Shown here: piece after piece, positions 62,303-64,000 of the stretch
How the letters are laid out: every line of letters starts with the position of its first letter
How positions within the stretch are numbered: the first letter of the stretch is position 1
NCBI GenBank assembly: GCA_902802265.1
Contig: CADCLN010000004.1
Location: 1 to 64,000, forward strand
Length of the DNA stretch: 64,000 nt
Origin: an uncultured Bacteroidales bacterium
Lineage (GTDB): Bacteria; Bacteroidota; Bacteroidia; Bacteroidales; Bacteroidaceae
Direction: 5' to 3'
Translations under genes and position numbers: made by a program
The notes under the pieces: model-generated
The model's database searches: none
What the model was told of the DNA's origin: nothing
Seen by the model: only the letters and a program-made list of their open reading frames with translations

Positions 62303-63087
62303 TTAGAGGGGGTCTTCCTTTCCTCCTCATTTCTTTGGCACTCTTCATTTTCTCCAGCTGCTCAAAGGAGGAAGTCTCCACCTACGACACAGGCTACACC
62401 GCGTTGAACATCTGGGTGGGTAATGCCGCAGGGGCAGTCTTTGAGAAAGAAACCTACAATTACTCCTACGCATACGAAGAAGGCAGCGTGACATTCTATG
62501 CCCAGCTGAGCGGAATGCCCGTTCCCTACGACCGCACCTTCCGTCTGGAAGCCTTCGGCGGAGATTCAGCCCTGATGGCAAACACGGTGCGTGTGGAAGA
62601 CTATGTGCTGCCAGCAGGAGCCATCAGAGGGGAATACAAAGTCTATTTCAATTCGCAGAAACTGTCAGACCCCACACTGTTCACAAAACAAGACGGCATG
62701 ATTCATTTCCGCATGGTGCCTAACGACCAGTTTGCCATTGGTTCGGAAAACCATCAGCAGTTTACCGTAGTGCTGAAAAACTACCTTGCCAAACCCTCCA
62801 ATTGGGACAAGGCAAACTTCCCCAGCAGGGCACTTTCCGTCTTCTTTGGCACATACAGCCGCGTGAAATACCAGTTTATGATTGAGCACCTCGGCATGAA
62901 AGACTTTGAAGTGAACTACAACGCGCAAACAGCCTATAACGAGGAGACCAATGTCGTCTCTAATTCTTACGCCATCTACCTGTTGCAAGTAATGCAACGT
63001 GCATTGAACGAATACAACAACACACACGAAACGCCCCTCACCGACGAGCAAGGCAATCTCGTGACCTTCCCCAATTCAGCCTATTAA
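62260..63087 (+). CDS. DUF4843-type lipoprotein
   Basis: 275 residues from the ATG at 62260; other in-frame ATGs (62233, 62248) all lie inside the heptad array. A lipobox LFIFSSC puts Cys at about residue 34. The region PPRGGVRGG before the hydrophobic stretch is encoded by the palindromic repeat, so the N-terminus looks replaced. The mature part (beta-rich, TYDTGYTALNIWVGN near the start) is typical of small surface lipoproteins found after SusD. Function is unknown; likely accessory to the SusC/SusD complex. Confidence 0.8.
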   Translation: MYHVPFTISPPRGGVRGGLPFLLISLALFIFSSCSKEEVSTYDTGYTALNIWVGNAAGAVFEKETYNYSYAYEEGSVTFYAQLSGMPVPYDRTFRLEAFGGDSALMANTVRVEDYVLPAGAIRGEYKVYFNSQKLSDPTLFTKQDGMIHFRMVPNDQFAIGSENHQQFTVVLKNYLAKPSNWDKANFPSRALSVFFGTYSRVKYQFMIEHLGMKDFEVNYNAQTAYNEETNVVSNSYAIYLLQVMQRALNEYNNTHETPLTDEQGNLVTFPNSAY

Positions 63088-63099
63088 CAGCCATCCGTC

Positions 63100-64000
63100 A
63101 TGAAATACCGCATTATTATTCTTTTCGCCCTTCTGCTGTCCCTCATCACTTCCTGCTACAAAGACAAAGGCAATTATGATTACCACGAACTGGAAGACGT
63201 TGCCATCGATACGACTGACGTAGGCATGCAGTCGGAATACGCCATCATGCGTTTCGACACTTTGGTGCTGAAGCCAAAAGTCTATTTTGAAGGCCAGGAA
63301 GTGACCGATGCCAGCCAGGCACCGTTGGACTACCTGTGGACCATCTTCAGTGCCACGACGGGCACGGGAGCCAATCAGGTCATCGACACCATCGGCCATG
63401 AGCGCATCCTGAACAGCGTCATCAGCCGCACAGGTGGCAACTACCTGGTGCAGCTGGTCGTAACCAACCGCCACGACGGTGTGAAGCAATTCTTCCGCAT
63501 CCCAGTCTCCGTCAGCGAAGTCTTCAATGGCGGCTGGATGGTGTTCTATGAACGGGCTGACAAGCCAGGCTATTCCGACCTCGCCCTTATCTTCAACGCC
63601 TGGACCAAACTGAACGTCAACTACAATCGCTACTACACCAACCTCTACGAAACCACCAACGGCGAACCGCTGAAGGGGCACCCCATCCGCTGTCTGGACA
63701 TCGCCGTGTCGCTCGCTGCAGGCAACAACTACGTGGGGCTCTGCACTGACTACACCTTGGTGGGCGTCAGCGAAAATGGCATCGAGCGGGCACTCGTCTT
63801 TAAGGACTTCTTCCACAACCCACCCACCACCATGGCTCCCACCTGGTACGGTCAGCACGGTTCGGGTGTGATGTCGGGACAAAGTTCCGAAGTGCTCATC
63901 AACGACAACCAGATATATACCAACACCTACACCTACAGTGCCACCGAAGGCAGAAACACACGCTTCAGCGTGCCCAAGATTGCCAACGGCATCGGACAAC
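63100..64000 (+). CDS. PKD-like family lipoprotein (3' end outside window)
   Basis: The frame is open from ATG 63100 to the window edge (300 codons, no stop seen). A lipoprotein signal with LITSC gives an acylated Cys at about residue 19. The mature N-terminal part, YKDKGNYDYHELEDVAIDT, and the domain pattern LDYLWTIFSAT fit PKD-like surface lipoproteins that follow SusD genes. Partial, so full length and further domains are unknown. It starts 12 bases after the DUF4843 stop. The long antisense ORF over this stretch is not credible. Confidence 0.8.
   Translation, partial: MKYRIIILFALLLSLITSCYKDKGNYDYHELEDVAIDTTDVGMQSEYAIMRFDTLVLKPKVYFEGQEVTDASQAPLDYLWTIFSATTGTGANQVIDTIGHERILNSVISRTGGNYLVQLVVTNRHDGVKQFFRIPVSVSEVFNGGWMVFYERADKPGYSDLALIFNAWTKLNVNYNRYYTNLYETTNGEPLKGHPIRCLDIAVSLAAGNNYVGLCTDYTLVGVSENGIERALVFKDFFHNPPTTMAPTWYGQHGSGVMSGQSSEVLINDNQIYTNTYTYSATEGRNTRFSVPKIANGIGQ

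Noticed and set aside
63076..63999. Long minus-strand ORF at the right edge
   Set aside because: The plus frame has a lipoprotein signal peptide and family-like domains and follows the SusD operon; the minus frame is a shadow.
1..64000. Integrated phage, transposon or conjugative element
   Set aside because: No integrase, transposase, relaxase, phage structural gene or tRNA-end duplication was recognised.

Overview
The window is chromosomal DNA from a Bacteroidales bacterium, most likely Prevotella or a close relative. Evidence: SusC/SusD-type genes, a type IX secretion plug-like protein, an rnf operon ordered B-C-D-G-E-A, an RNase Y/ZapA neighbourhood, genes mostly without Shine-Dalgarno sequences, and promoters of the Bacteroidetes type (-7 box TAnnTTTG with TTG 19-21 bases upstream). 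I see no integrase, transposase, phage gene or CRISPR array. Species-level identity is inference.

Layout. 0.1-4.2 kb (minus): a T9SS plug-like protein and an amidase/golvesin-type secreted protein in one operon. 4.35-7.5 kb (plus): a secreted protein made of two copies of a dockerin-like repeat plus a 200-residue module, then a double-ATPase ABC protein. 7.7-12.8 kb (minus): mnmA, nadA, rny, a candidate 6S-like RNA, zapA, a small coiled-coil gene and an unknown gene. 12.9-17 kb: a WcaJ-type initiating sugar transferase (minus) divergent from a Wzc-type tyrosine kinase (plus) with a Gly-Tyr repeat tail. 17-19.4 kb (plus): HAD hydrolase, CNNM/CBS membrane protein, TcdA. 19.4-20.1 kb is non-coding and holds a nine-unit 22-bp repeat array. 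20.1-23.6 kb (minus): a cohesin-like/dockerin-like secreted protein, an unknown membrane protein, a DUF721 gene and recF. tRNA-Gly(CCC) follows, then NhaD-like antiporter, a short MiaA, a diacylglycerol-kinase-family gene, and a convergent Crp/Fnr regulator.

28-32.6 kb (plus) is a glycogen/alpha-glucan operon: debranching enzyme, glycosyltransferase, GH57 enzyme. 32.6-33.3 kb is a non-coding, repeat-rich stretch. 33.36-39.2 kb is rseC plus the six-gene rnf electron-transport operon. 39.45-54.4 kb is an exopolysaccharide/capsule locus, running from an initiating transferase, Wza, Wzz, Wzy and Wzx through pyruvyl transferase and modification enzymes to a nucleotide-sugar dehydrogenase. Its centre (about 43.6-52.6 kb) is visibly more AT-rich than its surroundings. 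54.5-56.7 kb (minus) is a PaaK-type ligase, ACT-domain protein and thioesterase operon. 57.1 kb to the right edge is a SusC/SusD locus whose first ORF is an in-frame MsrA-SusC fusion, followed by DUF4843-like and PKD-like lipoproteins (the last runs off the window).

The most unusual signals are non-coding. First, a 22-bp-period repeat family occurs in three intergenic regions, and at one site its units are mutually complementary. Second, a family of heptad repeats (TTTACCA / TGGTAAA) sits in intergenic regions at five loci, often as mirrored arrays that can fold into hairpins; at one locus it supplies the start codon of a lipoprotein gene. The best coding oddities are the MsrA-SusC fusion, the Gly-Tyr minisatellite in the Wzc tail, a MiaA lacking its insertion domain, and a duplicated short motif at the RnfB C-terminus.
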